Below the pieces are notes generated by a model. The model ran no database searches. It was not told the origin of the DNA and was given only the letters and a program-made list of their open reading frames with translations. This document shows, in pieces, positions 28,876-38,549 of a stretch of DNA of 64,000 bases; the first letter of the stretch is position 1, and each line of letters opens with the position of its first letter. Source of the stretch: Betaproteobacteria bacterium (GTDB taxonomy: Bacteria > Pseudomonadota > Gammaproteobacteria > Burkholderiales > Casimicrobiaceae); assembly GCA_013298695.1 (NCBI GenBank), contig JAAFIS010000007.1, positions 62,001 to 126,000 of the forward strand, given 5' to 3'. The translations under genes and the position numbers were made by a program.

Positions 28876-29969
28876 TCCCGTTTTTGGACTTGCAAGCGGC
28901 GCATCAGGAAATCCGCGCAGAGATTTCGGACGCGGTCGCGCGCGTTATCGATAGTGGTTGGTATGTGCTGGGCGACGAAGTCGCGACGTTTGAGGAAGAG
29001 TACGCTGCTTTTTGCAACGCTTCCCATTGCATCAGCGTCGCAAATGGGTTAGACGCCTTGCATCTGGCACTTCGCGCGATGAACGTAGGTATTGGCGATG
29101 AAGTGATCGTTCCTTCCAATACGTACATCGCTACTTGGTTAGCGGTAAGTCAATGCGGTGCAACGCCAGTCCCCGTTGAGCCTGATCCGCAAACATTCAA
29201 CATTAATCCCGCGCTTGTCGAATCGGCTATTACTTATCGCACCAAAGTGATTATTCCAGTCCATCTCTACGGACAGTCGGCAGATATGCACTCAATTCTG
29301 CAAATCGCGGGTCGGCACAATCTACGTGTGCTTGACGACGCAGCACAAGCGCACGGCGCGCGCTATAAAGGGCTTCGGATTGGCGCGATAGGCGATGTCA
29401 CTGCTTGGAGTTTTTATCCGGGCAAGAACCTTGGGGCGCTTGGCGATGGCGGTGCGATCACAACTAACAATGCCACGCTTGCGGACGAACTCCGCGCGCT
29501 GCGGAACTACGGGTCGCGAAAGAAATACATCAATGACACACTTGGCTGGAATAGTCGGCTCGATGCCATTCAGGCGGCCGTACTGCGGGTTAAGCTTCGG
29601 CATCTTGAGGGGTGGAATTCTCGCCGCGTAGCGATTGCGGCGGGGTATTTGACCGAGCTCGCGGATTCAGCCTTGACACTACCGCTTGTGCCCTCGTGGT
29701 CAGATCCCGTATGGCATCTCTTTGTCGTTCGCAGTTCGAACCGAGATGCGCTGCAACAACGCTTGGCTGCGTCGGGCATTGATACGTTGATTCACTACCC
29801 GGTACCACCTCATCGGCAGAAAGCTTACGCAGGTCTGGGCATTGAAAATGATGCTTTCCCAGTAGCCAACCAAATGTCAGACGAAGTGTTAAGCCTACCC
29901 ATCGGGCCGCATATGACCGAGCACCAACTTGCGCATGTGGTTTCGAGCATAAAGGATTGCGCTCGGTGA
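28872..29969 (+). CDS. DegT/DnrJ/EryC1/StrS sugar aminotransferase (FdtB/QdtB-like)
   Basis: 365 residues of PLP-dependent sugar aminotransferase. N-terminal [46 protein letters not shown], the Asp of [14 protein letters not shown] that contacts PLP, and the Schiff-base lysine in [16 protein letters not shown]. With the preceding fused enzyme it would transaminate a dTDP-3-keto-6-deoxyhexose, then acetylation gives Fuc3NAc/Qui3NAc. rmlAB are not in the window. Confidence 0.92.
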   Translation: MIPFLDLQAAHQEIRAEISDAVARVIDSGWYVLGDEVATFEEEYAAFCNASHCISVANGLDALHLALRAMNVGIGDEVIVPSNTYIATWLAVSQCGATPVPVEPDPQTFNINPALVESAITYRTKVIIPVHLYGQSADMHSILQIAGRHNLRVLDDAAQAHGARYKGLRIGAIGDVTAWSFYPGKNLGALGDGGAITTNNATLADELRALRNYGSRKKYINDTLGWNSRLDAIQAAVLRVKLRHLEGWNSRRVAIAAGYLTELADSALTLPLVPSWSDPVWHLFVVRSSNRDALQQRLAASGIDTLIHYPVPPHRQKAYAGLGIENDAFPVANQMSDEVLSLPIGPHMTEHQLAHVVSSIKDCAR

Positions 29970-29984
29970 CAGCGTAACTCGTTG

Positions 29985-31496
29985 ATGTCGAGCGACAACC
30001 TTTATTCCCAATCGCTGCGATCATCCGTTATCGTTGGCGGTGCGCTGGCGCTTTGCGCCGTCATCGGACTAATAAAGATCAAGATGATCGCAGTATTGCT
30101 GGCCCCAGCTGGGGTTGGTCTCATTGGTCTCTACATGTCCATTGTGGGGCTTGTAGGAACGCTCACCACATTCGGCTTGCAGACGAGCGCTGTTCGAGCC
30201 GTAGCTCATGCCGACGCGCTTGGTGACTCCGATGTACTCGCGCGGGTGGTCAGCGCCTTGCATGTTTTGAGCTGGGTAACAGGAATACTTGGAGGGCTGA
30301 CGGCATTAGCGCTTGCATTACCTCTTCGCAAGTGGGTGTTCGAATCCGATGTGCAAGCGAACGCGGTTGTTACGTTAAGCGCGATATTGCTATTTAACGC
30401 GGTGAGCAACGCTAGATTGGCGAGGCTCCAAGGACTCAGACAAATTCACGCAATCACACGCACACAGGTGTTGGCTGCGGCGCTCAGCGCGATAGTCGCG
30501 GTTGCGGTGTACCTGAACTTCGGTGAAGACGGGATCATGATTGCATTGCTAGCGGATGCCTTGGTGTTATTCGCCGTAAGTGGCTGGTTTGCACGTCGGA
30601 CACAAGCTCCACGAGCGAGACTTCCCCTTCGCGACCTAATCGTTGAGGCGAAACCAATGCTTGGACTTGGGATGGCAATTGTGTGGAGCGGCCTATTGAC
30701 GGTTGGGTCAGACCTGTTCATACGCGCGCTTGTGGCGCGCAGCCTCGGACTAAGCGCTGCGGGGGTCTATCACGCGGCATGGATCCTATCTACGTTGTTT
30801 ACGGGTTTTTTGCTCAACGCAATGGCAACCGATTTTTACCCTCGCTTAACTTCGGTGATTAATGACCGCGACGAAACAAATCTCCTGGTCAATACGCAAA
30901 CGGAAATCGGCGTACTCGTCGCACTTCCAAGTGTGCTCTTCACTCTCGCGCTAAATAACTGGCTCATCCCATTACTTTTTTCAAATGCATTTAGCGACGC
31001 GGCAGGCGCGCTTGCGTGGATGGTGTTCGGCGCGTGTTTGCGCACTTTCGTTTGGCCGCTTGGTTTTCTGCAACTTTCGTTCGGCGCGGGTCGCTCGTTT
31101 ATGCTCACGGAGGCGATATTTTTTGGAGCGCAGGTAATACTTGTCGTGTGGCTACTACCAAGCGGTGGCGTGTTAAGCATAGGGTACGCAATTGCCGCAA
31201 GCTCTGCTCTTTATACAGCTGTGATGGTATACGCTGCACGGCGGCTGGGCGGCATCGTTTGGTCGAGGCAAGTCTGGCGAACCGTCGGAACATCATTAAC
31301 TTTTTTGCTCGTAACGCTCGCGCTAAATCGCCTACTGCCTGAACTCACAGCGACGCTGCTCGGCTGCCTTGTCAGCCTAGTTGCGAGCGCTTGGTGCGCG
31401 AGAGCACTAATCCAGCGTGTCGGTCACTCGCATTCTGCTGTAAAGGTGTTGATGCGCCTACCGCTGATAGCGCGGTTGCTGAGAGGTTTAACGTGA
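29985..31496 (+). CDS. Wzx-type oligosaccharide flippase
   Basis: About 503 residues, 12-14 membrane helices, MOP/polysaccharide-export fold. The N-terminal SSVIVGGALALCAVIGLIKIKMIAVLLAPAGVGLIGLY is typical of the O-antigen flippase branch. It would move undecaprenyl-linked repeat units across the inner membrane. Start at ATG 29985; a TTG immediately before is unlikely. The stop overlaps the next gene's GTG (GTGA at 31493-31496). Confidence 0.88.
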   Translation: MSSDNLYSQSLRSSVIVGGALALCAVIGLIKIKMIAVLLAPAGVGLIGLYMSIVGLVGTLTTFGLQTSAVRAVAHADALGDSDVLARVVSALHVLSWVTGILGGLTALALALPLRKWVFESDVQANAVVTLSAILLFNAVSNARLARLQGLRQIHAITRTQVLAAALSAIVAVAVYLNFGEDGIMIALLADALVLFAVSGWFARRTQAPRARLPLRDLIVEAKPMLGLGMAIVWSGLLTVGSDLFIRALVARSLGLSAAGVYHAAWILSTLFTGFLLNAMATDFYPRLTSVINDRDETNLLVNTQTEIGVLVALPSVLFTLALNNWLIPLLFSNAFSDAAGALAWMVFGACLRTFVWPLGFLQLSFGAGRSFMLTEAIFFGAQVILVVWLLPSGGVLSIGYAIAASSALYTAVMVYAARRLGGIVWSRQVWRTVGTSLTFLLVTLALNRLLPELTATLLGCLVSLVASAWCARALIQRVGHSHSAVKVLMRLPLIARLLRGLT

Positions 31497-32443
31497 GCAA
31501 GGAGGAATCACCGTTAGTGACGTTCGCGTTATTCTGCTTTAATCAAGAAGCGTTTGTAAAAGAGGCCGTTGAAGGCGCATTGAAGCAGGACTATGCAAAC
31601 CTTGAGATCATCATTTCAGACGACTGTTCAACGGATCGTACGTTTGATGTGATTCGCGAAACCGTCGCAGGATACGCTGGGCCGCATGTGGTTAGACTCG
31701 TGCGGAACGTGCAAAATCTTGGTTTATTGCCCCACATCTTTTCAAGAGGTAGAGAAGCAAAAGGAGAAATTGTGGTCATGGCGGCGGGAGACGATGTGTC
31801 GTTGCCAACTCGTGTGACGCGGCTGGTTAATGCGTTCGAGGGAGATGTTGACGTCGAGTCGACTTTCTCGCTTGTGACAATTATCGACAGCAGAGGTGAG
31901 ACCATTCAATCGGTCGCAGAGAGACCGATTGGTCTGGGGGAGCCGAAAATCTACCTACGCCGTCCCACTAATAGGTATTCGGTAATACAGGGATGCTCTG
32001 CCGCATACAAGCGAAGCCTCTTTGACTTGAAAGGCGAAGAGTTTAAGGGCTGCCCGGAGGATCTCTTGTTTTCGCTCTACATCAACATCAGACAAAAGAG
32101 GATTCGACGGGTTGATCAACCCCTTGTGAAATATCGCTCCCACGAGCGCGCGTTGTCGAACAAGCCTTTGGCACGGTTCACACGAAAAGAAAAGGACGAC
32201 TTAAGCGTCGCGTCCGCGCGTGAGCAATCTCAATGTCTCGATTGCTTCCTTAAGCTAGCGAGTAGCTTAAACCTATCTGACCAGCTAAACACTGGCGCGT
32301 TACGGTATGACTACGAATTTGTACAAGATGTTCAAGCTTGGAGCACAAAGTCGTTCGGTTTTCGCGCAAAGAGCGTACTCTGTGATTTAGTAGCTAAACG
32401 GCTGAAAGCCGCTGGATGGAAGACGCTTCGACTCTTCCGCTGA
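31493..32443 (+). CDS. Family 2 glycosyltransferase
   Basis: About 316 residues, GT-A fold. VTFALFCFNQEAFVKEAVEGAL at the N-terminus, IIISDDCSTDRTFDVI and the MAAGDDVSLP DxD region. The acceptor-side half (IQGCSAAYKRSLFD, PEDLLFSLY) suits a sugar-nucleotide transferase acting on a lipid carrier. GTG start at 31493 is chosen for the GAGAGG ribosome site and for overlap with the flippase stop; the open frame upstream lies within wzx. Linkage specificity unknown. Confidence 0.85.
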   Translation: MSKEESPLVTFALFCFNQEAFVKEAVEGALKQDYANLEIIISDDCSTDRTFDVIRETVAGYAGPHVVRLVRNVQNLGLLPHIFSRGREAKGEIVVMAAGDDVSLPTRVTRLVNAFEGDVDVESTFSLVTIIDSRGETIQSVAERPIGLGEPKIYLRRPTNRYSVIQGCSAAYKRSLFDLKGEEFKGCPEDLLFSLYINIRQKRIRRVDQPLVKYRSHERALSNKPLARFTRKEKDDLSVASAREQSQCLDCFLKLASSLNLSDQLNTGALRYDYEFVQDVQAWSTKSFGFRAKSVLCDLVAKRLKAAGWKTLRLFR

Positions 32444-32460
32444 CAAGTGAACTATCAACC

Positions 32461-32718
32461 ATGGGTTTACTCTCAATGGTTTCCGAGAAATTCTTTGAAC
32501 GAATGCGGTTTTTTGTGAGCTTCCATTTTTTCTTGAATTTCCGAAGTGCCTCACCAGAATCACAAAATTTATTGAAGAATCAGATCCTCAAGTTTCTCAA
32601 TTTTCCGTGGTCGCCGCAGCACTTCTTTCTGCGCGACCCGCCGGAAATCGTGGGAATGTCGTTCATAGCTTCGAAGCGAATGATTGTGTCGGCTCTTATC
32701 GGCGACGGCGCACTGTAG
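32461..32718 (+). CDS. Doubtful small reading frame
   Basis: Open frame of 85 codons with many Phe and Arg residues (FFERMRFFVSFHFF). It starts 17 bases after the glycosyltransferase, with no ribosome site. Its end overlaps the converging glycosyltransferase gene. No family recognised; it may be the remnant of a deleted island gene or non-coding. Confidence 0.2.
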   Translation: MGLLSMVSEKFFERMRFFVSFHFFLNFRSASPESQNLLKNQILKFLNFPWSPQHFFLRDPPEIVGMSFIASKRMIVSALIGDGAL

Positions 32719-33736
32719 GCCACAGTGTCAATTTGTGAGCAGCAACTAGGATCCTAAATAAGATCTCCTGTCGCCACGTTTGACGCCACTTATGCGAACC
32801 GACTATAAGTCTCCACTTTACGGTCGCGCGTAAGTCGTCAATTTCGTAATAACGCGAGACTAACGTTTTCGCGTTGCTCGGTAGTTGGTTCGCAAAAACC
32901 GTAGACAGTGCATGAACCTGCCCTAGCATGATGCCAACCCAATCATGTCGAACGAGGAATCGCAAAATGCCCAGCTGGCGACCAATCCATCCGATTCCGT
33001 GCCCGATTTGGTTGTTGCTATGCTGGCGATAGAGGATCCGTGACTCGTTGTCGTGAACCACGATGCCAAATGCACTTACGACCAGATAACTCCACCAGTC
33101 GTGAAAATAAATCTGTTTGGGACTGCCCGCGTACTGTAAAAGAGCCACTGCTTTCTGGTTGAGTGCAGCCGTGCAACCGGTAATGATGTTTTCTGTCAGC
33201 GCGCTTGATAGAGACGGGCCGCGCTTCCAAGGCGCGGTCGCGCCGAGTTGGTTCAAATTAGCGTCGACCAATGTTTGGGCACTGCCATACAGAGCGGGTT
33301 GGCCTGAAAGCGGACGTAAGAACTGCTGCGCACGCTCAATTTTTCCTGGTAGCCAGATATCGTCTTGGTCCGCAAACATCACCATTTCAGCGCCACTCGG
33401 AACGAACTGCAGGAGTGTCAAGAAGCTCGCTCCAAAGCCAAGGTTTTCACCGAGAATCAACGTGATCCGACTATCTTCACAGGAGACTACTTTTGCCGCG
33501 GTTTGATCCGTCGACCCGTCGTCGCGGACAATTATTTTTCCCGTTTCGGGTAGCTGCGGAAGAATTGACTGCAGCTGATCGAAAACATAGCGCTCGCCGT
33601 TGTATGTCGACATAAGCACTATTACGCTGTGCAGTGCATCTAGTGATTGCTCAGTCGTCTGCCCGCTCAAGTGCTTTGCAACCTGGGGTTGAGCGTCCGT
33701 CGACACGTCGGTAGCGGCTGACTGCACTGAATTCAC
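32696..33736 (-). CDS. Family 2 glycosyltransferase (rhamnosyltransferase-like)
   Basis: 346 residues. A polar leader of about 35 residues precedes the GT-A domain: VIVLMSTYNGERYVFDQLQSIL, IIVRDDGSTDQTA, the DxD-type MFADQDDIWLP motif, NIITGCTAALNQ and a HDWW acceptor motif. The pattern resembles RgpF/WbbL-type rhamnosyl- or related deoxysugar transferases. Its ATG overlaps the upstream gene stop (ATGA at 33733-33736). It converges on the plus-strand half of the island. Confidence 0.85.
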   Translation of the reverse strand: MNSVQSAATDVSTDAQPQVAKHLSGQTTEQSLDALHSVIVLMSTYNGERYVFDQLQSILPQLPETGKIIVRDDGSTDQTAAKVVSCEDSRITLILGENLGFGASFLTLLQFVPSGAEMVMFADQDDIWLPGKIERAQQFLRPLSGQPALYGSAQTLVDANLNQLGATAPWKRGPSLSSALTENIITGCTAALNQKAVALLQYAGSPKQIYFHDWWSYLVVSAFGIVVHDNESRILYRQHSNNQIGHGIGWIGRQLGILRFLVRHDWVGIMLGQVHALSTVFANQLPSNAKTLVSRYYEIDDLRATVKWRLIVGSHKWRQTWRQEILFRILVAAHKLTLWPTVRRRR

Positions 33737-34944
33737 GAATTTTGCGGAATCGCCTCAAACGCGCTTCGAAGTGCAGCAAAAAACAGCGAAGCGACCAGTG
33801 ATTGTGTGCCAATCAACAAGAGCGCTACGCCAGGAATAATTTGACGCATTGCGTCTTCTGGGCGCAGTGCGCCGAATCCTGCGCCTCCCCATTGCAGGGC
33901 GAGGTTCACGCACAGCCAGAGCCCTGCAAAGGCGCACACTGTTCCGAGGGCAGGCAACGCAATTGATTTCGACAACGCGAGCCCCCAGCGCTCGCGAGGA
34001 TGGAGCACGGACAGTTTGGTGTTGTCGCGTGCCATCAATAAACCAATCGCAAATAGCATCGTTTGATAGCCAATCACGATGGCTGCCGCAGCGAACAATT
34101 GCGTGTGAACGCCTACGGGCCAGCGCCCCAGTCCGCTGGGGTTTAGCAGTGAAATTCCGAGTTGTACGGTGCCGAGCAGCGCTAGCACCGCACCGGGATA
34201 CAGGAAAAGCCAACGCGGTGTGAACAGTAAAAGAAATCGAAGATGTCGCCAGCCGTCTCGCCATGTGCGCAGGTGCGGCGGGCGATCCCGGCCATCAGGC
34301 GATAGCGTCGTTGGCACTTCTTTAATACTCAAACCGTTAAGAGAGGCCTTCACGATCATCTCGCTTGCGAATTCCATGCCCTCGCAGCGAAGCCCCAGTC
34401 TAGTAATCGCAACGCGATCAAATCCACGCAGCCCGCAGTGAAAATCGCCTACTGGCGCTTTGAAAAATAGTCGCCCGATGAAACTGAGTACCGGATTACC
34501 CAGATAGCGATGCAGAAACGGCATCGCACCATTTTCGATGCCGCCGCGAAAGCGATTGCCCATCACTAGTTGCGTGCCGCGCCGTAGTTGGTCAACGTAC
34601 GGATCCAGTTGACTGAAATCGTAGCTCTCGTCAGAATCTCCCATGATCACATACCGACCACGCGCGTTAAAAACACCAGCGATCAATGCCGCGCCGTAGC
34701 CACGCTTTGGCACGTTGATTACTCGGGCGCCAGATGACACTGCGATAGCCTGCGAGCCGTCCGTTGAACCATTGTCAGCGATTAGCACCTCACCAACGAC
34801 CTCGTATCGCGTTAAAAAAGCCTTGGCTTTTTCAACGCATTTCGCTAGTGTAAGGGCCTCGTTTAAGCAAGGCATCAAAATAGTGAGTTCCGGCTCACCG
34901 TGGGTGTTTGGCAATTGCTGGTTAATCTTCAATCTCGCATCCAC
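33733..34944 (-). CDS. Membrane-bound family 2 glycosyltransferase (DPM1/GtrB-like)
   Basis: 403 residues. N-terminal GT2 domain (LTILMPCLNEALTLAKCVEKA, IADNGSTDGSQ, VPKRGYGAALIAGV, MGDSDESYDF) of the polyprenyl-phosphate sugar synthase type, and four C-terminal membrane helices from about residue 245. These enzymes load a sugar onto undecaprenyl phosphate for use by periplasmic GT-C transferases. That fits the adjacent membrane gene split at 36099, a possible GT-C partner. Confidence 0.88.
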   Translation of the reverse strand: MDARLKINQQLPNTHGEPELTILMPCLNEALTLAKCVEKAKAFLTRYEVVGEVLIADNGSTDGSQAIAVSSGARVINVPKRGYGAALIAGVFNARGRYVIMGDSDESYDFSQLDPYVDQLRRGTQLVMGNRFRGGIENGAMPFLHRYLGNPVLSFIGRLFFKAPVGDFHCGLRGFDRVAITRLGLRCEGMEFASEMIVKASLNGLSIKEVPTTLSPDGRDRPPHLRTWRDGWRHLRFLLLFTPRWLFLYPGAVLALLGTVQLGISLLNPSGLGRWPVGVHTQLFAAAAIVIGYQTMLFAIGLLMARDNTKLSVLHPRERWGLALSKSIALPALGTVCAFAGLWLCVNLALQWGGAGFGALRPEDAMRQIIPGVALLLIGTQSLVASLFFAALRSAFEAIPQNS

Positions 34945-36881
34945 GGGGGTCTGTAGCGCCCCTCAATTCGTTCACAAGGTATCTTGATCCGATCCTGCAG
35001 GATTTCTACCTCGGTCCCTATCGGACTGCGATTGAGCGTTCGCATGTATCGATAGGACACCATTCCATCGGGCATGATGAATGCCGATACGTCGGTACTT
35101 TTGTAGCTGCGTCTCGATCTTCCAGCTCCGTGAGCATCATAGCCCGAACCTGGCGGGAAAAATCGCGGGCACGCCGCCTCGATTTTTGCAAGTACTGCTC
35201 GTCGCTCAATCGGTATCGGGCTCTGCTCAATCGTAGTTGTTGCTATTTCTCCAACCCTTCTTATTTTGCAAAACCAGAAGCCCTCGGCATTCGCGAGGCT
35301 CCCGCCTCCACTGTGTCCAGCCGCGTTGTCTTTTGCCGATATTGTCTCGCACGCCTCGCCGCTGGTTTGTAAGCCATACGGGCGCAGCGAATATTGAATC
35401 GCGGTTCGAATTTCCGGTATCGGTTGACCGATGTCATCCTCGAGATCGGCTCCTTGAACCACCATGACGTATTTCGGCAGATCACTGCCGAGAATTACTT
35501 CTAATTGCCGTCGCTCGAAGGACTTTTCTTCCAATCGCAAATGGTCGCCTAGCATTGCCCAGCGCGACTCAGGATGAAAATGTGGCGTTAATACCGAATA
35601 AGAGTTTGATGCTACTTTCAAGAAAACAGCGGGTGACTCTCGAAGTGGCGATTGAGAAAGTGCAATCGCATCTCCGTCATACCAACGGCTTACGCTCCAG
35701 GGGGAAGGATTGAAAACATCGACTACGAAGTAGGAATGAATTACGACGATAAATGTGAGCAAGAGCGACTTGAACGTTTGTGTGCCAGGTAAGTCTTGAA
35801 GGAGCGCAACGAGTATCGGCGCAACGATTAACATGCCAGGCAAGAAGTAGCGACCATTACCGCTGACGAATGTCCATGCGTAAAACGTAGCCACGAGAAG
35901 GATCGCCGCACGTCCACGAACGCCCGATAAGCGCTGCAGTCTTCCAGAGATCAGCAGGACCAACATCGTTAGGCTCAGCCCGAAGAAACGAAGATCGGGA
36001 GCGATGAATTCAATGTACAAAAACGATTGAGGATCGAACAGCAAAAACGGGCGTAGTAGCCCATCCAGTAGTGAATCGGGCTTGAAGCGCTCCATGTCCT
36101 ATATGCCGAAGAAGCGAGCAAAGTGCGGGTGAAACGGGTTTCCGGTAATTTGCCAAAGCTGCCACCCCCACGGTAGATATGCAAGCAAGAACCCTACAAG
36201 CGAAAACGCGGCGATGCGAACACCAAGTCCAAACGGCAACCTAGGCGTATTTGGCTGCCACCACGCAAGTAGGAGTACCGGCAAGAAAAGTACGCTTGAG
36301 TATTTGAACGCGATGCCAACGCCTAGTAACGCCGCTGCGGTAGTCGCGCAGCGCCACGAACCTGGAAAACCGATACCCAACGCAATCGCCCATAGCACGG
36401 GAACGGACGCGAGTACGTCGTTGGCTGTTGTCCCGAGCGAAGCAAGGACTGGAAGGCTTGCTAGCGCGAGTGCGCATGCGAGAAACCTCAGTCCTCTTGA
36501 CTGCCAATGTTTGCCAATGTCGGGGATAAGTCGGTAGGTAAGCAACCAAACTGGCGGCACTACAACCGCAGTTTGAATCCCGCTCCAAAATGCAAAAGCG
36601 GATGCACCCGACTCGGCGAGCATGCTCAATTTGTACGTGAACCAGTAGAGATACGGATATTGGTACGTTTGGGAAGCCGCCGCCGCGACATCGAGATGCC
36701 AACGAGATGATTGCGAAATTAGCCCCAAATAAACTTGGTGGTTAAGCGCATCCCACGTCCATGCAAAGTAGCCTACGGTGTAAGCGAGCGTCGCCACACC
36801 AAGCGCCGCAAAAAGCGACACTAAACACCATTCCACAATGATTGGGTTCCGCGTACTACGCGGATTGCTGACGAGTTTCAC
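34929..36881 (-). pseudogene. Polytopic membrane glycosyltransferase-like gene interrupted by an amber codon
   Basis: A reading frame of 649 sense codons broken once by TAG at 36099-36101. The upstream part (36881-36099, 260 residues) has about seven membrane helices with WTWDALNHQVY and the luminal QYPYLYW, resembling GT-C/ArnT-like integral transferases; it ends GNPFHPHFARFFGI. The downstream part resumes in the same frame after GAC with ATG 36095 (388 residues): three or four further helices (SFLYIEFIAPDLRFFGLSLTML, then GRAAILLVATFYAWTFV) and a soluble C-terminal domain. No ribosome site precedes 36095. Either a nonsense mutation, a sequencing error, or two separately made halves. Family not firmly identified. 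Confidence 0.65.
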
Positions 36882-36966
36882 AAACGGCGATGGACAAATA
36901 CTTTATCAGAGTCGAATAATATGTCAGTGTGCCCGTACCAAGCGCATGATGTCGTCGGCGCGCGCT

Positions 36967-36992
36967 AAAAAAAAAGGCTCCCAAAGGAGCCT
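36967..36992 (-). terminator. Intrinsic terminator of pilA
   Basis: On the minus strand: AGGCTCC-TTTG-GGAGCCT followed by nine T's. It begins about 24 bases after the pilA stop and separates pilA from the glycan genes. Confidence 0.92.
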
Positions 36993-37015
36993 GTTTTCTG
37001 TACTGAACCTGCCGA

Positions 37016-37456
37016 TTACGACTTAGCAGCGCGACAGCTTGACGGAACAAACTTCGGGTCAATGGTGCCCACTGCGCAGCCCCAATCCACAGAAGCAATC
37101 ACTGTCGTACCGTTCGGAGGGATCGGCGTAAATATGAGGGTGCCAGCCGCTCCGGAAACTTTGCTTGTCGCTGTGATTACACCGCCAGCGCCGACAGCAA
37201 CCGATGAGACGTACGCCGTCGTGACGACGGTGTCACAACCTGCCGAAGCCAAGCTTGAGGGGAACCCGTTTGTGGCAGAGTAGTACTCCGACACCGCAAG
37301 CTTACAAGGCGACACAGCATTAATAACTTCCGAGACTTTCGCGCGCTTTGTATAGTCTTGGTATTGTGGAATAGCAATCGCAGCCAAGATACCGATAATC
37401 GCAATCACGATCATCAATTCGATGAGGGTGAAGCCCTTTTGAATCGTACGTTTCAT
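37016..37456 (-). CDS. pilA: Type IV major pilin PilA
   Basis: 146 residues. Short basic leader cut by prepilin peptidase at [16 protein letters not shown], with mature Phe1 and Glu5 present. The hydrophobic alpha1-N is followed by [13 protein letters not shown]. The C-terminal disulphide loop cysteines lie in DWGCAVG and VPSSC. It is the structural subunit of type IV pili (twitching, adhesion, DNA uptake). GGGGAAGGAAA precedes the ATG. A sigma-54 promoter lies about 65 bases upstream and a strong terminator follows. Confidence 0.96.
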   Translation of the reverse strand: MKRTIQKGFTLIELMIVIAIIGILAAIAIPQYQDYTKRAKVSEVINAVSPCKLAVSEYYSATNGFPSSLASAGCDTVVTTAYVSSVAVGAGGVITATSKVSGAAGTLIFTPIPPNGTTVIASVDWGCAVGTIDPKFVPSSCRAAKS

Positions 37457-37521
37457 TTTCGTTTCCTTCCCCGGTGAACGGGATTTAAAAAATCAGCGAC
37501 ACCGCTGCATGCGATCTCTTA

Positions 37522-37537
37522 TGCAGTCGTCGTGCCA
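37522..37537 (-). promoter_or_regulatory. Sigma-54 promoter of pilA
   Basis: Minus strand TGGCACGACGACTGCA: TGGCAC, five bases, CTGCA, against the consensus TGGCAC-N5-TTGCW (one mismatch). The GG and GC are 10 bases apart as required. It predicts a start near 37510 and a leader of about 55 bases. pilA genes are typically activated through sigma-54 by PilR, which fits. Confidence 0.8.
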
Positions 37538-37626
37538 GGTACCAATTGTTTTACCGTGCGTTTGGCTAAGTGCTTGATTTTTATGGGGATCTGACCGTTT
37601 TCATCAGATATTTCTGTGCAGTGCAG

Positions 37627-37704
37627 CGAAACATGTCACCGGCATTCGCGTAGGGTTCGCCGAAAAGCTGACGAAACTTGTCACATGCCCTCTGAAAAGT
37701 GTCA
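37627..37704. repeat. Four spaced CGAAAC..TGTCA motifs, possible insertion-sequence end remnant
   Basis: Copies at 37627, 37661, 37672 and 37694 follow the pattern CGAAAN-NTGTCA (as GAAAAGTGTCA in the last; the 37661 copy reads CGAAAAGCTGAC). Repeated short motifs of this sort are found at the ends of IS21-family elements, but no istA/istB is present. Surrounding open frames are short and unconvincing. The remainder of 37538-37922 holds nothing else I can support. Confidence 0.3.
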
Positions 37705-37922
37705 GCGGAGGTTCTCGGCGCAGTCGTTTTGCGTAGTCTTGAATCGGTGCAAAATCGCAAACGATCCAGCGTTCGCGCTGTTGCCGTTTCCGCACGCAGG
37801 ACGGTCGCACAGCGACGAGTTTGCAACTCAGTGGCCGTCGTCCGAAAAGTTAACGTTGCAAGTCGAGGGCATTTAGACCGTCTAAACGAGTGACCACGCC
37901 TCGTTCGCCTCGTAGCTGGTCT

Positions 37923-38549
37923 TTAGCGCACCTTCGCAGTCACCACTTTCGACAAGCCGAGCAGGTTCGCGGCCTCAACTTTGGTGACGTTCAGCGACGA
38001 TTTACCGATGTGTTCGTCGTACGAAAACGACGAGTGAAAGCCAATTTTTGCAGCGATTGGCTCCGCCACCTTTTCCAGAAAAGCCCACGTCTTCGAACCG
38101 CTGAAGTGATTCGCGATGATCACATGACCAGTGGGTGAACATAAGCGCATCGCCTCATTAATTAGGGCTTTGGGATCAGGAGTTACTGAAATCACATAGG
38201 GCAAAACCACGCATTCGAATTCAGCGTCTTTGAACGGCAAGGATTCGCCGTCCGAGAGCTGAACACTCGTGTTCGTGAGGTTGTGTTTTTTGATGCGCTC
38301 CCGGGCTATCGCGAGCATCTCGTCAGAGACGTCGACACCGACTACACGCGCATTCGGCGGGTAATGCGGCAGCAGCAGTCCAGTGCCAACGCCGATTTCG
38401 AGGATTGATTTCGGTTGCAACGCGGCAACCTGACGCAGCAGCTTGTTGCGACCGTCTTGAAGAACTGCACCAAACACGCGGTCGTACACCCCCGCCCATC
38501 GCCGATAACTGGTTTTCACGTCGGCAAACGTGACTTTTTGTTCAGACAT
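37923..38549 (-). CDS. Class I SAM-dependent methyltransferase, PmtA/UbiE-like
   Basis: 208 residues. The opening SYRRWAGVYDRVFGAVL is like bacterial phosphatidylethanolamine N-methyltransferases (PmtA, Rhodobacter type) and UbiE. SAM site ILEIGVGTGLLLPHYP and VGVDVSDEMLAIARERI; post-II motif SDGESLPFKDAEFECVVLPYVI. It would methylate a lipid head group or a small molecule; PmtA is the best guess but not proven. Single gene, divergent from the pilA region. Confidence 0.8.
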   Translation of the reverse strand: MSEQKVTFADVKTSYRRWAGVYDRVFGAVLQDGRNKLLRQVAALQPKSILEIGVGTGLLLPHYPPNARVVGVDVSDEMLAIARERIKKHNLTNTSVQLSDGESLPFKDAEFECVVLPYVISVTPDPKALINEAMRLCSPTGHVIIANHFSGSKTWAFLEKVAEPIAAKIGFHSSFSYDEHIGKSSLNVTKVEAANLLGLSKVVTAKVR

